Of a DNA stretch of 13,133 bases, positions 1 to 6,065 are shown in pieces. The position numbers and the translations under genes were made by a program. Every line of letters begins with the position of its first letter. Within the stretch, counting starts at the first letter, position 1. The stretch covers positions 1-13,133 of the forward strand of contig NZ_CAMIHH010000092.1 in NCBI RefSeq assembly GCF_946220915.1, given 5' to 3'. The notes below the pieces were generated by a model. That model saw only the letters and a list, made by a program, of their open reading frames with translations, was not told the origin of the DNA and made no database searches. The stretch comes from an uncultured Flavobacterium sp. (GTDB lineage Bacteria > Bacteroidota > Bacteroidia > Flavobacteriales > Flavobacteriaceae).

Positions 1-132
1 GATCCTTACTGCGCTAAAAACTTTAAGGAGCACGGATTTCTTTTTCTTGTATAGAGGTTTTTTAGTTAAAATGTAAATCGACAGCGCTAGCAGAAATACC
101 GACGCTATAAGAATTTCAGGTAAATATTGCAT
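1..132 (-). CDS. Partial membrane protein, N-terminal 44 codons
   Basis: From an ATG at 132 the minus strand stays open for 44 codons to the window edge. The translation begins MQYLPEILIASVFLLALSIY, so it has a hydrophobic segment at about residues 6-22, followed by a very basic stretch (TKKPLYKKKK, residues 23-32). This suggests a single N-terminal membrane anchor with a positively charged cytoplasmic face. A TAATTTTG box at 152-159 (minus) sits 19 bp upstream of the start codon, which supports a real gene start. I do not recognise the family and most of the protein lies outside the window. It could be a small membrane protein or the start of a larger membrane-anchored one. Confidence 0.5.
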   Translation of the reverse strand, partial: MQYLPEILIASVFLLALSIYILTKKPLYKKKKSVLLKVFSAVRI

Positions 133-151
133 AGTAGTTGTGATTGTTTTG

Positions 152-159
152 CAAAATTA
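152..159 (-). promoter_or_regulatory. Putative -7 box TAATTTTG for the partial membrane protein gene
   Basis: Reading the minus strand, 159 to 152 is TAATTTTG, an exact match to the Bacteroidota -7 consensus TAnnTTTG. It ends 19 bp before the ATG at 132. No TTG (-33) element is visible at the usual spacing. A second exact match, TACATTTG, lies further upstream on the same strand at 244 to 237, so the leader could be longer. Confidence 0.4.
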
Positions 160-279
160 AATGAAATTAAAATTATCTGATTTATAACTGAAGTTATGTT
201 TGTGATAATTTTTAACATTTGCAAAACTCTAAGCAACAAATGTATAGCTTAATTCTTACATAGCTGCATTACCGGGAGC

Positions 280-993
280 TTACCATTTATGAAGTATAAA
301 TATGCAGGGCCTGTTGTGCAGGTCTACACTTTCCTTCTTCCATTGTGCTATGGTTCTCGTCCTTATGTACTCTGTAGGCAAAGTAATGTCTGTTGCAATG
401 CACAGGTGTGTATTGGGTTGAAGTGTCGCTAAAATGTCCTCAAGGAATTTATTGTTGCGGTAAGGTGTTTCCATGAAAATCTGCGACTGGTTTTTATCAT
501 GCGACAATTTTTCAAGGCTTTTAAGTGCTGTTTTCTTTTCCGCTTTATCAATCGGGAGGTATCCGTTAAAAGCAAAGTTTTGCCCGTTCATGCCCGATGC
601 CATCATGGCCAGCAGGATGGAGGAGGGGCCTGTCATAGGTATTACCTGTATGCCTTTTTCGTGAGCCAGCTTTACCACCACCGCACCCGGATCGGCAATG
701 CCGGGGCATCCTGCTTCGGACATCAGGCCTACATTCATGCCTTCGAAGCATGGCTTAATAAAATCCAGGTGTTCCGATGGCCCGGTGTGCTTATTGAGTA
801 CGGACAGTTTCAGGTCGGGCTGCTTTTTTGCAGGATATATTGCTTTTATGAAACGTCTAGCGGTTTTTTCGTTCTCAACAATGTAATGGTCTATCAATTC
901 TACGGTACGTGCCACGCTGTCTGGCAGTACCTGCTTAGGGTCGGCCTCATCTCCAAGGGGTACGGGGATAAGGTATAGCTTTCCTAAAGTCAT
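280..993 (-). CDS. RsmI-like SAM-dependent methyltransferase (tetrapyrrole methylase fold), short form
   Basis: The 237-residue protein resembles RsmI, which 2'-O-methylates C1402 of 16S rRNA using S-adenosylmethionine. Seen in the sequence: an N-terminal strand-turn GKLYLIPVPLGDE (compare RsmI's GTLYLVPTPIGN), a central SEAGCPGIADPGA followed by a VIPMTGPSS turn, and ETPYRNNKFLEDIL where RsmI has an ES(T/A)HR-type motif. It is shorter than typical RsmI (about 275-290 residues) and lacks the usual C-terminal part, so it may be a paralog with another target. The start at 993 is chosen over an upstream in-frame ATG at 1032 because the family begins here and because this ATG overlaps the stop of the phosphatase gene in an ATGA (993-990). 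That overlap implies translational coupling. It is the last gene of the dnaA-led run. Confidence 0.8.
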   Translation of the reverse strand: MTLGKLYLIPVPLGDEADPKQVLPDSVARTVELIDHYIVENEKTARRFIKAIYPAKKQPDLKLSVLNKHTGPSEHLDFIKPCFEGMNVGLMSEAGCPGIADPGAVVVKLAHEKGIQVIPMTGPSSILLAMMASGMNGQNFAFNGYLPIDKAEKKTALKSLEKLSHDKNQSQIFMETPYRNNKFLEDILATLQPNTHLCIATDITLPTEYIRTRTIAQWKKESVDLHNRPCIFILHKW

Positions 994-1454
994 GGGTGTT
1001 GCTTTATCAATTTTTTGGCTAATAGCTCGCAAGCTTCATCCAGCATATCATATACTTTATCAAAACCTTTTTGCTCTAAATGGTAGGGATCGGGTACATC
1101 AATATCCTGTCCGGGATATATTTCTTCCATGATCATTTTTACCTTTTTTCTCGCCATTTCATTTGGAGCAAGCCGCACCACATTTTTAAGGTTAGAATTG
1201 TCCATCACGTAAATATGGTCAAACTCCTTAAAATCAGTTGGCCTCAATTGCCGTGCCTTTTGGCAGCTGATGTCCAGCCCACGGTTCTTTGCGGTAAGTA
1301 TGGAGCGTTCATCCGGTTGCTGGCCTGCATGCCAGTTACCTGTCCCGGCTGAGTCAACAAAGAATCTATCCGCAGGCAGTTTGGATTGCAGGATGCCTTC
1401 TGCCAGCGGAGAGCGGCAAATGTTCCCGAGGCAAACCATCAATACCTTAACCAT
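990..1454 (-). CDS. Low-molecular-weight protein tyrosine phosphatase
   Basis: This 154-residue protein has the full set of LMW-PTP hallmarks. The P-loop is CLGNICRSP, with nucleophile Cys8, Arg14 and Ser15. The general-acid loop is DPY (Asp122-Pro123-Tyr124). The length is normal for the family. Such enzymes dephosphorylate tyrosine in the cytoplasm; in other bacteria they often counteract tyrosine autokinases of polysaccharide export, but nothing here shows the substrate. The start codon lies 6 bp downstream of the dnaA stop, and the stop overlaps the methyltransferase start by 4 bp, so the three genes are probably co-transcribed from the dnaA side. No polysaccharide genes are nearby, which argues against assuming a capsule role. 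Confidence 0.92.
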   Translation of the reverse strand: MVKVLMVCLGNICRSPLAEGILQSKLPADRFFVDSAGTGNWHAGQQPDERSILTAKNRGLDISCQKARQLRPTDFKEFDHIYVMDNSNLKNVVRLAPNEMARKKVKMIMEEIYPGQDIDVPDPYHLEQKGFDKVYDMLDEACELLAKKLIKQHP

Positions 1455-1460
1455 AACTTA

Positions 1461-2888
1461 TTATATGGAGAGTTTTTTGTTGATGTCGTCAACAAATTTC
1501 CTGAATTGCTTGTCAGTAGTTACAAGGTTATCCACTGTTTTACAGGCATGAAGTACTGTGGCATGGTCACGGTCGCCTATTTGCGAACCTATGTTTGCAA
1601 GCGATGCCTTAGTGAATTTTTTCGCAAAAAACATTGCAAGCTGCCTGGCCTGCACCACATGGCGCTTTCGGGTTTTGGACTGGAGCGTATCTACATCAAG
1701 CTGGAAATAATCCGAGACTACCTTTTGGATATAATCAATCGATATTTCACGCTTTACATTCTTTACAAATTTTTCAACCACCATTTTCGCCAGCTCAAGG
1801 GTAACCTCGCGCTTATTGAAAGAAGATTGTGCTATCAGCGATATGATGGCGCCTTCCAATTCGCGTACATTGCTTTTGATATTCTTGGCAACATATTCAA
1901 TAATTTCATCAGGCATCTCTACACCATCCCGGTACAGTATATTGTTAAGGATGGATATCCTTGTTTCATAATCCGGTTGGTGCAGCTCGGCTGAAAGCCC
2001 CCATTTGAAGCGCGAAAGAAGTCGCTGCTCAATGTCCTGCATGTCTACAGGAGCCTTGTCGGATGTGAGGATTACCTGCTTGCCGTTTTGGTGCAGGTGG
2101 TTAAAGATGTGAAAAAACACATCCTGTGTACCGGTCTTGCCGGAAAGGAACTGAACATCATCGATTATAAGTACATCGATTAGTTGGTAAAAATGAATAA
2201 AGTCGTTGCGGGTGTTCCTTTTTACGGAGTCGATATATTGTTGCGTGAATATTTCGGCAGAAATATACAGCACGGTCTTTTCGGGGTATTTGTCCTTTAT
2301 CTCAATGCCAATGGCATGTGCAAGGTGCGTTTTGCCCAATCCTACGCCACCAAAAATCAGCAGGGGGTTAAACGAGGTTCCGCCGGGTTTGTTGGCTACG
2401 GCCAAACCTGCCGAACGTGCCAGCCTGTTGGAGTCGCCTTCAAAAAAATTGTCAAAGCTGTAATTTGCATTAAGCTGCGACTCTATTTTCAGGTTCCTTA
2501 TCCCGGGTATTATAAAAGGATTTTTAAGCTCAGGGTTTTTGTTCTGTAAAGGTACGTCAACTTCCTGCGGCTTTACAGGTGAACGATGAGCGCTTGGCAA
2601 TTGCTCCGTAAAGGGCTGCTTATTGCCATAAGTGTTTTCCATCTTGATTTTATACAGTAACTTTGCGCTGTTCCCGAGTTCTTTGGTAAGCGCCACTTTC
2701 AGTAATTTTACATAGTGCTCTTCGAGCCATTCGTAAAAGAATTTACTGGGCACCTGAATGTACAGTGCGTTATCGGTCAACTCGACTGCCCTTATCGGTT
2801 CGAACCAGGTTTTGTAGGCCTGATCCTGAATATTGTCTTTTATGAAAACAAGACAGTTTTCCCATACCGATTGCGCAGTTTTTGTCAT
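1461..2888 (-). CDS. dnaA: Chromosomal replication initiator protein DnaA
   Basis: The 475-residue product is a full-length DnaA, the AAA+ ATPase that binds DnaA boxes and opens the replication origin. Domain I (about 1-85) begins MTKTAQSVWENCL. A variable linker, domain II, runs from about 86 to 135. The AAA+ domain has Walker A GGVGLGKTH (180-188), Walker B LIIDDVQ (240-246) and a LLSRFKWGL segment carrying a candidate arginine finger (Arg293). Domain IV carries the DNA-binding signature GDRDHATVLHA (438-448). It heads a tight minus-strand run with the phosphatase and the methyltransferase. The upstream 187 bp, shared with the divergent thioesterase gene, is very AT-rich but shows no cluster of consensus DnaA boxes, so the replication origin is not evident here. 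No convincing -7/-33 pair was found for dnaA. Confidence 0.98.
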   Translation of the reverse strand: MTKTAQSVWENCLVFIKDNIQDQAYKTWFEPIRAVELTDNALYIQVPSKFFYEWLEEHYVKLLKVALTKELGNSAKLLYKIKMENTYGNKQPFTEQLPSAHRSPVKPQEVDVPLQNKNPELKNPFIIPGIRNLKIESQLNANYSFDNFFEGDSNRLARSAGLAVANKPGGTSFNPLLIFGGVGLGKTHLAHAIGIEIKDKYPEKTVLYISAEIFTQQYIDSVKRNTRNDFIHFYQLIDVLIIDDVQFLSGKTGTQDVFFHIFNHLHQNGKQVILTSDKAPVDMQDIEQRLLSRFKWGLSAELHQPDYETRISILNNILYRDGVEMPDEIIEYVAKNIKSNVRELEGAIISLIAQSSFNKREVTLELAKMVVEKFVKNVKREISIDYIQKVVSDYFQLDVDTLQSKTRKRHVVQARQLAMFFAKKFTKASLANIGSQIGDRDHATVLHACKTVDNLVTTDKQFRKFVDDINKKLSI

Positions 2889-3060
2889 ACACTGAATTTT
2901 AGATGTTTATAAAAGGTTGTCTTACAAATTGGAAAGAATGAATGTCAATCCGTTCGGGAGAACAAATATGCTAACAAAAAATTGTAAAAAAAAATTGTTT
3001 GGTTGTTGATTTTATTAAAAAAATATTGTAAGCATTATTTAGATTAATTTAATAGAAAAT

Positions 3061-3070
3061 TAACATTTGC
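3061..3070 (+). promoter_or_regulatory. Putative variant -7 element TAACATTTGC upstream of the thioesterase gene
   Basis: TAACATTTGC lies 5 bp before the ATG at 3076. It resembles the TAnnTTTG consensus with one extra spacer base. The identical ten bases recur at 213-222 (plus) and at 11342-11333 (minus). The last of these lies 37 bp before a small-protein start, which favours a promoter role. No TTG is visible at standard spacing. Confidence 0.35.
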
Positions 3071-3075
3071 GAATT

Positions 3076-3480
3076 ATGAATTTTCATGAATTTAGTGTAC
3101 GTGTAAGGTATGCAGAAACCGACCAGATGGGCGTAGTTTACCACGGGAATTATGCCCAGTATTTTGAAATGGGAAGAGTGGAATGGCTTAGAAATCTTGG
3201 GGTTAGCTATGCTGATATGGAGAAAGGCGGAATTATGCTTCCGGTGGTTTCACTCACGATGAATTATAAAAAGCCAGCCCGGTATGATGACCTTTTGAGA
3301 GTGCGTACAATTATGAAAAAATTAACGTCTGTCAAGATAGAATTCGAGTACGAAATCTACAATCAGGATGATGAGTTATTAACAACCGGAAGCTCGATCC
3401 TGGTGTTCGTAAACATGGCAACAGGCCGGCCCGTTTTACCCCCGGATTATATCATTGAGAAGGTTAACCAAGCCCACTAA
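3076..3480 (+). CDS. Acyl-CoA thioesterase, YbgC/4-hydroxybenzoyl-CoA thioesterase-type hotdog protein
   Basis: The 134-residue protein is a single hotdog domain. The signature VRYAETDQMGVVYHGNY followed by FEMGRVEWLR matches the YbgC/4HBT group, in which the Asp of the TDxMGVVYH motif (ETD here) is catalytic. These enzymes hydrolyse acyl-CoA thioesters in the cytoplasm; the chain specificity cannot be read from sequence. The ATG at 3076 is chosen over a TTG at 3067, because the TTG falls inside the putative -7 element TAACATTTGC (3061-3070) and would add only MRI. The leader would then be almost absent. The gene is divergent from dnaA. Its last codons and stop run into a small G/C-rich repeat (3481-3507). 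The length is normal for the family. Confidence 0.92.
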   Translation: MNFHEFSVRVRYAETDQMGVVYHGNYAQYFEMGRVEWLRNLGVSYADMEKGGIMLPVVSLTMNYKKPARYDDLLRVRTIMKKLTSVKIEFEYEIYNQDDELLTTGSSILVFVNMATGRPVLPPDYIIEKVNQAH

Positions 3481-3507
3481 CCCCTAAAGGGGAAACGTCG
3501 CTCCGAC
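3481..3507. repeat. G/C-rich hairpin repeat, copy 1, between convergent genes
   Basis: Directly after the thioesterase stop codon come CCCC-TAAA-GGGG (3481-3492) and GTCG-CTC-CGAC (3497-3507), two small perfect hairpins in otherwise AT-rich DNA. The first hairpin and its right flank (CCCCTAAAGGGGAAACGTCG) resemble CCCCCAAAGGGGGGAACAGTCG-type sequence at 6546-6566. The element sits between the convergent thioesterase and YigZ-like genes and could help end transcription, although it has no T-tract. Confidence 0.5.
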
Positions 3508-3545
3508 TGTTAAGTTAAATAATTGTAGAAATTTGCCTTCGGGAG

Positions 3546-4148
3546 TTAAGGTGTTATCTTCACTCCGTACAAATTCCCAAATGCCTCTTCGACCAATGGG
3601 GCATTTTTTTTGCGGGTACTAACCGCGATCTGGCAGTCCATTTCCATTTTTTGCGAAATGATGTCGAGGTTCTTCTCCTTGATTACACGCATAACCTTAT
3701 TAAGGTCTTTATATTCAAAGTTTATGGTGTAATTCACATTAATGGTGCGTTCTGCTATTTCAGAGGCCTCTAGTGCCATTTGGGCGCCGGTACGATAAGC
3801 GGCAATAAGCCCGCCTACACCCAGCTTTACCCCGCCGAAATAACGAACTACCACTACAAGCACATTGGTCAGGCCAAATGATTGGATCTGGCCGTAAATG
3901 GGCATACCTGCTGAATTAGAGGGTTCACCGTCATCATTGGCGCGGTAGTATATTTTGTCTGTCCCCAGCTGGAATGCATAGCAGCAATGCCCGGCAGAAC
4001 TATGGCGCTTCCTGACATCGTCAAGGATGGCTTTTGCTTCCTCTTCATTGCCTATAGGAAATGCCATCCCGAAAAACTTGCTGTTCTTCTCTTTGAACAG
4101 TATTTCTTCCGAAGGTGCAGCCAGGGTTTTATAAGTGTCGTTTAGCAT
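3546..4148 (-). CDS. YigZ/IMPACT family protein
   Basis: The 200-residue protein belongs to the IMPACT family (UPF0029; E. coli YigZ, yeast Yih1). Seen: an N-terminal KNSKFFGMAFPI segment, the family signature GEPSNSAGMPIYGQI, and VVVVRYFGGVKLGVGGLIAAY. The C-terminal part (from about 135) fits the small UPF0029 C-terminal alpha/beta domain. The eukaryotic relatives regulate Gcn2 kinase; the bacterial function is not settled, so none is assigned. The start at 4148 (MLNDTYKTL) is chosen over a 31-codon-longer frame because a perfect -7 box, TACCTTTG, occupies 4164-4157, inside that extension. The gene converges on the thioesterase gene, and its stop is 65 bp from the thioesterase stop. Confidence 0.9.
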   Translation of the reverse strand: MLNDTYKTLAAPSEEILFKEKNSKFFGMAFPIGNEEEAKAILDDVRKRHSSAGHCCYAFQLGTDKIYYRANDDGEPSNSAGMPIYGQIQSFGLTNVLVVVVRYFGGVKLGVGGLIAAYRTGAQMALEASEIAERTINVNYTINFEYKDLNKVMRVIKEKNLDIISQKMEMDCQIAVSTRKKNAPLVEEAFGNLYGVKITP

Positions 4149-4156
4149 AGGGACGG

Positions 4157-4164
4157 CAAAGGTA
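4157..4164 (-). promoter_or_regulatory. -7 box TACCTTTG for the YigZ-like gene
   Basis: On the minus strand, 4164 to 4157 reads TACCTTTG, an exact TAnnTTTG match ending 8 bp before the ATG at 4148. It decides the start codon, since the longer open frame would have to begin upstream of the promoter. No clear TTG is visible at -33 spacing. Confidence 0.55.
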
Positions 4165-4191
4165 GAAAGTTTTCGGGTTGCAGCCGCAGTT

Positions 4192-4240
4192 TTCACATTG
4201 ATTAATAAAGAGAACAATGGCCATACAATGTGAATGGCCA
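4192..4240. repeat. Inverted and direct repeat cluster upstream of the YigZ-like gene
   Basis: TTCACATTG (4192-4200) and CAATGTGAA (4226-4234) form a perfect 9-bp inverted repeat with a 25-bp spacer. The spacer contains the palindrome ATGGCCAT (4217-4224), and AATGGCCA occurs twice (4216-4223 and 4233-4240), 17 bp apart. The cluster lies about 30 bp upstream of the TACCTTTG box, where a regulator could bind. That role is inferred from position only. Confidence 0.4.
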
Positions 4241-4264
4241 AGTATTTCTAAATCGTTGTTAATC

Positions 4265-4301
4265 CTGATGATCCTCGCTATGCGAGTTCCCTTATAATCA
4301 G
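4265..4301 (-). terminator. Possible stem-loop downstream of the HAD hydrolase gene
   Basis: CTCGC-TAT-GCGAG (4274-4286) is a perfect 5-bp hairpin. It is nested within CTGAT (4265-4269) and ATCAG (4297-4301). It begins 12 bp past the stop of the minus-strand HAD gene. There is no T-tract, so it is at best a weak or factor-assisted terminator, or an RNA-stabilising 3' end. Confidence 0.3.
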
Positions 4302-4312
4302 TCCTGCGAGTG

Positions 4313-4930
4313 TTATGCCTCTTCCTGGTTGATGACCTTTTTTTCAAACATATCCACCACATCTTCTTCGCCCACCTTCAGGTTCCAGACCTGAAATCCT
4401 AATGCCTCTGCAGCATCAGTATTGAATTTTTTATCATCTATGAATAATGTGCGCTTCGGCTGTATGTCGTGGTTGTTAATGAGGTAATTGAATGCCTCGC
4501 CATCAGGTTTGCGATAGCCTATTTCATGGGAAAAGTATATGCGCTCAAAACATTGGTAAAAATCGCTGTAGAATGATGCGCCGGCATCCTGCTCAAATTT
4601 TTCCATGTGTATCGGGTCGGTATTGCTTAGCAGGAACAGGCGGTAATTGGCAGCCAGCTTTTGCAGGAATTCCAACCTATACAATGGGAAATCAGCAATG
4701 CCCTTATTCCATGCTTCGCGTATTTGATCCAACGATGCATTATCGGTATAAGGCTGCAATTCCTTCAGGAAAGCTTCTTCGTCAATCTTTCCGGTTTCGA
4801 GTTTTTTTTCCAGTTTTTCAAGATCGTCATTCCAGTCGTGCAGTCCCAACCCGGCTAATGCCTTGTCTTTCGCATTGCCGTCCTTGTTAAGGAACACATC
4901 CCCAAAATCAAATATTATCGTATTGACCAT
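4313..4930 (-). CDS. HAD-superfamily hydrolase, YihX-like phosphatase type
   Basis: The 205-residue protein has the four HAD motifs: motif I IIFDFGDV with nucleophile Asp8, motif II LLSNTD (Ser102-Asn103), motif III with Lys141 in GYRKPDGEAF, and motif IV FIDDKKFN (Asp165-Asp166). In motif I the second Asp of the usual DxD is replaced by Gly10, as in the DxGNV group that includes E. coli YihX (glucose-1-phosphate phosphatase). A helical cap fits residues of about 15-90. The likely reaction is phosphate-ester hydrolysis in the cytoplasm; the substrate is unknown. The start overlaps the 3' end of ribD by 23 bp, so the gene is probably co-transcribed with ribD and translated through the same message. 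Riboflavin synthesis needs a phosphatase step between RibD and lumazine synthase, so a role there is a tempting but unproven inference. Confidence 0.88.
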   Translation of the reverse strand: MVNTIIFDFGDVFLNKDGNAKDKALAGLGLHDWNDDLEKLEKKLETGKIDEEAFLKELQPYTDNASLDQIREAWNKGIADFPLYRLEFLQKLAANYRLFLLSNTDPIHMEKFEQDAGASFYSDFYQCFERIYFSHEIGYRKPDGEAFNYLINNHDIQPKRTLFIDDKKFNTDAAEALGFQVWNLKVGEEDVVDMFEKKVINQEEA

Positions 4931-5996
4931 AATTCCTGAAAATTAAAAGTTCATCATCCAGTAGGTGCTGTTTTTTTTCGGGCGCGGCTTCCAGTAGTGG
5001 CGCTTTTGTACCGTCATTAAAAACAGCCCTGCCCTTAAAAACCCTCGCCTCATCCCACAATCCGGCATCAATGAAAGCCTGAATTGTTTGGCTGCCGCCT
5101 TCCACTAGTACCGATAACAGGTTTTGCCTATGCAACAGTTGTACAATTGTCTTTGCCAGGTTGCCATCAAAAGGCATTTGTTCGTAATACAGGTTATCTA
5201 AGTTAGCAAAATCAGTTTTTTCCGTCAAGATAATTGACTTTATTTTTTGATTTTTAACAAAGTAGCCGTCAGTTATCTTTCCAGCCCGGTCCAGCACAAT
5301 CCTTACAGGGTCAGTCCCGGTCCAGTCCCGCACGTCCAGTTGCGGATTGTCGTCCAGCACGGTTTGGGTACCCACAAGTATAGCCGCTTCCTCACTACGC
5401 CATTTATGTACTAACTGGCGGGAGTACGCATTTGTTATCCATATCGGTTTCTTCTCTTTTGATAGCCCAACAGTCGAATCATCCATTAACCTCTTTGGAC
5501 TTAAAAAACCATCTGCGCTTTCTGCCCACTTCAGTATTATGTACGGGCGCTGTTTCTCGTGAAAGGTAAAAAAGCGCCTATTCATTTCACGGCACTCTTT
5601 TTCCAGTACACCAACCACTACATTTTTTCCTGCTTCGCGGAGCCTGCGGATGCCGTTGCCCGCTACTTTTTCATTAGGGTCAATAGTGCCTACAACAATG
5701 GTCTGTATCTCCTGGCTTATGATGAGGTCGCAGCAAGGAGGAGTTTTGCCATAATGGCTACAGGGTTCGAGGCTTACATACAATGTGGCATTTGATACAA
5801 GTGGCCTGTCTGCATCACTGACTGAATTGATGCAATTGACTTCTCCGTGCGCACCGCCGTAAGGGGAAGTATGGCCCTCGCCGATGATCCTGCCATCGTG
5901 CACAAGCACCGCGCCCACTGATGGATTGGGCATTGCCGCCCGAAGGCCGTTTTGTGCCAGTTCGAGGCAGCGGAGCATATAGGTTTCGTGGTTCAC
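4908..5996 (-). CDS. ribD: Bifunctional riboflavin biosynthesis deaminase/reductase RibD
   Basis: The 362-residue protein carries both RibD domains. The N-terminal deaminase (about 1-145) shows the zinc and catalytic motif HGE (His50, Glu52) and PCSHYGKTPPC (Cys79, Cys88). The C-terminal NADPH-dependent reductase (about 150-360) begins RPYIILKWAESADGF and contains ILVGTQTVLDDNPQL and VLVEGGSQT. It deaminates diaminohydroxy-ribosylaminopyrimidine 5'-phosphate and then reduces the ribose side chain, the second and third steps of the GTP branch of riboflavin synthesis. The ATG at 5996 gives the normal start MNHETYMLRCLELA. A TTG-N18-TAACTTTG promoter lies just upstream, and no FMN riboswitch is visible in the short leader. 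The gene overlaps the downstream HAD phosphatase gene and is divergent from the GNAT gene. Confidence 0.96.
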   Translation of the reverse strand: MNHETYMLRCLELAQNGLRAAMPNPSVGAVLVHDGRIIGEGHTSPYGGAHGEVNCINSVSDADRPLVSNATLYVSLEPCSHYGKTPPCCDLIISQEIQTIVVGTIDPNEKVAGNGIRRLREAGKNVVVGVLEKECREMNRRFFTFHEKQRPYIILKWAESADGFLSPKRLMDDSTVGLSKEKKPIWITNAYSRQLVHKWRSEEAAILVGTQTVLDDNPQLDVRDWTGTDPVRIVLDRAGKITDGYFVKNQKIKSIILTEKTDFANLDNLYYEQMPFDGNLAKTIVQLLHRQNLLSVLVEGGSQTIQAFIDAGLWDEARVFKGRAVFNDGTKAPLLEAAPEKKQHLLDDELLIFRNYGQYDNI

Positions 5997-6018
5997 TATG
6001 GTAGAAGTTGTAAAGTAT

Positions 6019-6047
6019 CAAAGTTACAAAGTTTCCGGCGTTATCAA
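6019..6047 (-). promoter_or_regulatory. ribD promoter, TTG-N18-TAACTTTG
   Basis: On the minus strand there is TTG (6047-6045), an 18-bp spacer, and then TAACTTTG (6026-6019). This matches the Bacteroidota TTG-N17-23-TAnnTTTG promoter in both boxes and spacing. The -7 box ends 22 bp before the ribD ATG. It is the best complete promoter in the window. Confidence 0.65.
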
Positions 6048-6053
6048 ATTCAT

Positions 6054-6061
6054 TAGTTTTG
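6054..6061 (+). promoter_or_regulatory. -7 box TAGTTTTG for the GNAT-prmC pair
   Basis: TAGTTTTG matches TAnnTTTG and ends 4 bp before the ATG at 6066, so the transcript would be leaderless or nearly so. No TTG was found at the usual -33 spacing. It lies back to back with the ribD promoter in a 69-bp intergenic region. Confidence 0.5.
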
Positions 6062-6065
6062 CACT

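Noticed and set aside
499..978. A long plus-strand open frame opposite the RsmI-like gene
   Set aside because: It shows no recognisable motifs, and the opposite strand encodes a clear family member with a coupled start.
1528..1536. DnaA-box-like TTATCCACT inside dnaA
   Set aside because: It is a single near-match within conserved coding sequence and is probably dictated by the protein.
2963..2970. CATATTTG (minus strand) as the dnaA -7 box
   Set aside because: It misses the first T of TAnnTTTG and has no TTG at the right spacing. A dnaA promoter must exist here, but this one cannot be claimed.
2889..3075. Possible replication origin next to dnaA
   Set aside because: The region is AT-rich, but only one imperfect DnaA-box-like 9-mer (TGTTTATAA, 2904-2912) is visible. 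A cluster of boxes would be expected. In Bacteroidota oriC need not adjoin dnaA.
3462..3469. GGTTAACC palindrome near the thioesterase stop
   Set aside because: It is a lone 8-bp palindrome inside coding sequence with no supporting context.
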